Shown: piece after piece, positions 61,914 to 64,000 of the stretch
How the letters are laid out: each line of letters begins with the position of its first letter
Position numbering within the stretch: the first letter of the stretch is position 1
NCBI RefSeq assembly: GCF_900473965.1
Contig: NZ_UCNJ01000032.1
Coordinates: 124,001-188,000, forward strand
DNA length: 64,000 nucleotides
Direction of reading: 5' to 3'
Origin: Synechococcus sp. UW179A
GTDB lineage: Bacteria > Cyanobacteriota > Cyanobacteriia > PCC-6307 > Cyanobiaceae
Translations under genes and position numbers: made by a program
Notes under the pieces: model-generated
What the model was told of the DNA's origin: nothing
The model's input: only the letters and a program-made list of their open reading frames with translations
Database searches by the model: none

Positions 61914-62428
61914 AACAACAACCTCATTTCAAACAGTTTAGAAGGAGGCATTCTCCTCCAAGTATTGATTGATGCACTATTTCGGCCTCAATGCTGCACT
62001 TGCATCGACTCATTTTTATCAATCAAATTGATAGCAGCAATGTGACTTTTTCAGAAAAGCAAGCGTCATTTGCCCTTCGAGGTCGATCCAATTTGATCGG
62101 CCCGCCTTTATTTCATCGACATCGCCAATTCTGATGCCTCAGCAAGCAACATAAAATTACGTATCGACCCATGATTTTACGCACCTCTGGCGCAGATGTT
62201 TCAAATCAATAAGTGTGTACAGCGAAGCGATTCGACCATCCTGAAGAAAAGTATTAGTTGATTGACAAGCATGAGAATTTAGCCATCACGCTTAATAATC
62301 TTGCTCACTCAGCAAGACACCGATTTGGAACAGACCTGAAAAAACAGTCCTAATCCCTCTCCAGACCGACACATTCAGGCCATGCCTACCTTGACTGAAC
62401 AAAAACAGACGTTCCGCCTGAGAACAGC
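61914..62428. other. Intergenic, no gene seen
   Basis: About 515 bases without a convincing frame or repeat. Confidence 0.4.
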
Positions 62429-63070
62429 ATGGACAACACACTGGTGTGTGGCCCTCTGACGGGGCCGGCGACGGTGGTGCTGGCCCATGGGGCCGGAGCC
62501 GGTATCGACAGCCCTTTCATGAACGAGATGGCTAAGGGCCTTGCGGAGAAGGGATGGCAGGTCATCCGCTTCGAATTTCCCTATATGACCCAGCGACGCA
62601 TCACTGGCCGCAAAACACCACCGAACAGAGCAGAGGTCCTGTTGAAGTGTTATGTCGAACAAGTTCAGTCTTTAGTCGCCAATCAACCGCTGATCATCGG
62701 AGGCAAATCCATGGGAGGGAGGATCGCCAGCCTGCTTTCCGATGAGTTGTGGAGCGAAAACAAGATTTTGGGATGCATCTGTCTTGGCTATCCATTTCAT
62801 CCCCTAGGCAAACCAGAGACATTACGAGTGGAGTATTTACAGAATCTGCAGACACCGACTCTTGTTGTTCAGGGAGAGCGTGATGCGATGGGCAGCAGGG
62901 AGGAAGTGAAAAACTATGAGCTCTCCGAGCGGTTAAAGCTTGCCTGGATTCCAGATGGTGACCACAGTTTCAAGCCACGAAAACGGTCAGGGCTTAGTGA
63001 AGAGCAGAACTTGAAACTAGCTGTGGAACGCATGCATGACTTTTTAAACAAACTGATGGATCCGGATTGA
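62429..63070 (+). CDS. Tex30/KANL3-like alpha/beta hydrolase
   Basis: 213 residues, full length. VVLAHGAGAGIDSPFMNEMA is the oxyanion-side start of this small hydrolase family, GGKSMGGRIAS holds the nucleophile Ser94, VVQGERDAMGS the Asp near 152, and PDGDHSFKPRK the His near 179, so the triad is complete. Cytoplasmic (no signal). Substrate unknown; relatives are called dienelactone-hydrolase-like. Confidence 0.85.
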   Translation: MDNTLVCGPLTGPATVVLAHGAGAGIDSPFMNEMAKGLAEKGWQVIRFEFPYMTQRRITGRKTPPNRAEVLLKCYVEQVQSLVANQPLIIGGKSMGGRIASLLSDELWSENKILGCICLGYPFHPLGKPETLRVEYLQNLQTPTLVVQGERDAMGSREEVKNYELSERLKLAWIPDGDHSFKPRKRSGLSEEQNLKLAVERMHDFLNKLMDPD

Positions 63071-63114
63071 CAATCTCAAAGACATCCACTCGTGAGGACT
63101 GTGCACTTAAGCCA

Positions 63115-63399
63115 TCAGGTCTGGTTGCCACCCAGCATGTCGTCATACCCCTCATAGGGGTTGTATTCCGCCCATCCAGGACTGGCCTGATCCATCAGGC
63201 CGAACTCGCCGTCAATCATGTCGGCACGGGTGTTGCCGTAAGGAACTGTGTTGCAAGTAATTCCTCCACCCGCGACAGGCTGGCAGTCATCGAAACGAAC
63301 CTGTGCCCGAACGGCACTGACCAGACTGGCGTTGATCGTGACCAGAGCGGCAACACTCATCAGAAACACGCTCACGACGCTTGATGCATGGCCCTCCAT
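63115..63399 (-). CDS. Secreted hypothetical protein (94 aa)
   Basis: Signal SSVVSVFLMSVAALVTINAS (cleavage near VRAQ), then VRFDDCQPVAGGGITCNTVP and YGNTRADMIDGEFGLMDQAS. Two Cys, acidic mature part ending GYDDMLGGNQT. Not recognised. Confidence 0.65.
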   Translation of the reverse strand: MEGHASSVVSVFLMSVAALVTINASLVSAVRAQVRFDDCQPVAGGGITCNTVPYGNTRADMIDGEFGLMDQASPGWAEYNPYEGYDDMLGGNQT

Positions 63400-63422
63400 T
63401 CTGAAGGAGATTGAACTTCAGA

Positions 63423-63794
63423 TCAAAGGCTTGAGCAAAGACGCTCACTCTCCCGCAAAGTCTCGAAAGCTTTCTGACCACGATGTTCAGCAAGCTGCAC
63501 CATTAAGACTTCCGCCTGTAGTCCAAGTAGCAAGGTCTGACAGGGATACATCTCCCGCTCGGCGGCCCGGCGCTGCATCGCCTCCATCAGCACAAGAGCT
63601 CGATCACAGCTGCTTGCATTGGCGCTGCGGAAGCATGCAATCAGAAGCGGCTGCACGACCTCCAGCGACGTTGCCTGCACCGGGGCTTCAACGCTGCCAA
63701 AAACAAAGGAGACAGTTGCAGGCATCAATGCCCTAACCAAATTGTTCAAGGAGTTGTTGATCAGGAGACACAACCGAGACAGGACCTGAAGCAC
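63423..63794 (-). CDS. Hypothetical protein (123 aa)
   Basis: ATSLEVVQPLLIACFRSANA, SSCDRALVLMEAMQRRAAER, EMYPCQTLLLGLQAEVLMVQ. Helical pairs resembling a TPR-like arrangement with Cys. Follows the signal-peptide gene on the same strand with its stop 24 nt upstream. Not recognised. Confidence 0.6.
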   Translation of the reverse strand: MLQVLSRLCLLINNSLNNLVRALMPATVSFVFGSVEAPVQATSLEVVQPLLIACFRSANASSCDRALVLMEAMQRRAAEREMYPCQTLLLGLQAEVLMVQLAEHRGQKAFETLRESERLCSSL

Positions 63795-63873
63795 TTCAGA
63801 GAATTCAAGGCCAAACGCTTGGCACGAATCCTGAGATCAACTGAAAGAATGAATTCACTCGATCGAAGATCGG

Positions 63874-63990
63874 ATGTATACCGACTGGACTGCGGTCGCA
63901 CTCTTACTGTTCACAGCTATACCGCTGTTGGCTGTCGTGGCGACAGCCACATTTTTTATTTGGCAGAAACGCAAGTCGCCGCTGTCTTGA
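63874..63990 (+). CDS. Small membrane protein (38 aa)
   Basis: MYTDWTAVALLLFTAIPLLA, then VVATATFFIWQKRKSPLS: one long helix, basic tail, the layout of photosystem or cytochrome accessory subunits. No match recognised. Ends 10 nt before the right edge. Confidence 0.5.
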   Translation: MYTDWTAVALLLFTAIPLLAVVATATFFIWQKRKSPLS

Positions 63991-64000
63991 AGACCACCTC

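Noticed and set aside
1-64000. Lanthipeptide synthetase, exporter, radical SAM maturase or insertion sequence
   Set aside because: No frame with the relevant motifs (zinc-site Cys/His of LanM, CxxxCxxC, Walker boxes, DDE) was found.

Overview
The window looks like an accessory region of a marine picocyanobacterium, either a moderate-GC Prochlorococcus of the LLIV type or a close Synechococcus relative. This rests on a high-light-inducible protein, a PsbN-like protein, two DUF3104 proteins and many Nif11-leader peptide precursors of the prochlorosin (ProcA) type. No rRNA, intact tRNA, CRISPR array, insertion sequence, integrase or lanthipeptide synthetase is visible. Most genes encode proteins of 40-140 residues. 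Coding density is low, and decayed genes are common.

Layout. 1-917: secreted TAP-like hydrolase, cut by the left edge. 1.4-5.6 kb: run of Nif11 precursors (one broken, four intact) with repeated leaders and tails, plus two secreted proteins. 5.7-13.5 kb: a channel-like protein with an altered filter, more Nif11, Coq4, hli, and decaying esterase and cupin genes. 13.5-25 kb: Dabb proteins, an NmrA-type reductase, a Nif11 protein with a repeat core, an EamA transporter and DUF3303. 25-32.5 kb: sparse, with Nif11 genes and remnants, one of two four-cysteine secreted proteins, and an Arg-rich secreted protein. 32.6-46 kb: membrane, lipoprotein, VanZ-like and DUF3104 genes and a 639-residue beta-propeller. 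46-55 kb: mscL, DUF1330, AlpA, PsbN-like and a dead phosphoribosyltransferase. 55-64 kb: small secreted or membrane proteins, the second four-cysteine protein, a pentapeptide-repeat protein and a Tex30-like hydrolase.

Ten intact and three broken Nif11-type precursors are scattered here without modifying enzymes. That fits the prochlorosin model, in which one synthetase acts in trans on many dispersed substrates. They use at least three kinds of upstream region, and these define the most interesting structure in the window. Leader A is a repeat of up to about 190 nt with several CACCAGA boxes and a terminal double hairpin. It precedes two Nif11 genes and three unrelated small genes, and in four of the five copies the start codon lies at a nearly fixed distance. 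Its inner stem changes sequence while keeping pairing. Leader B is a ~95 nt element ending in an SD-bearing hairpin; it precedes hli, a Nif11 gene and two unrelated genes. Element C is an extended -10-like box (TTGCTATGACT) exactly 20 or 21 nt before five Nif11 starts.

The single most unusual gene is the Nif11 protein at 18995-19336. Its core has no cysteine but carries an exact 24-nt tandem repeat encoding aromatic-x-Asn units, resembling substrates of cyclophane-forming radical SAM enzymes. All functions are read from sequence without database searches.
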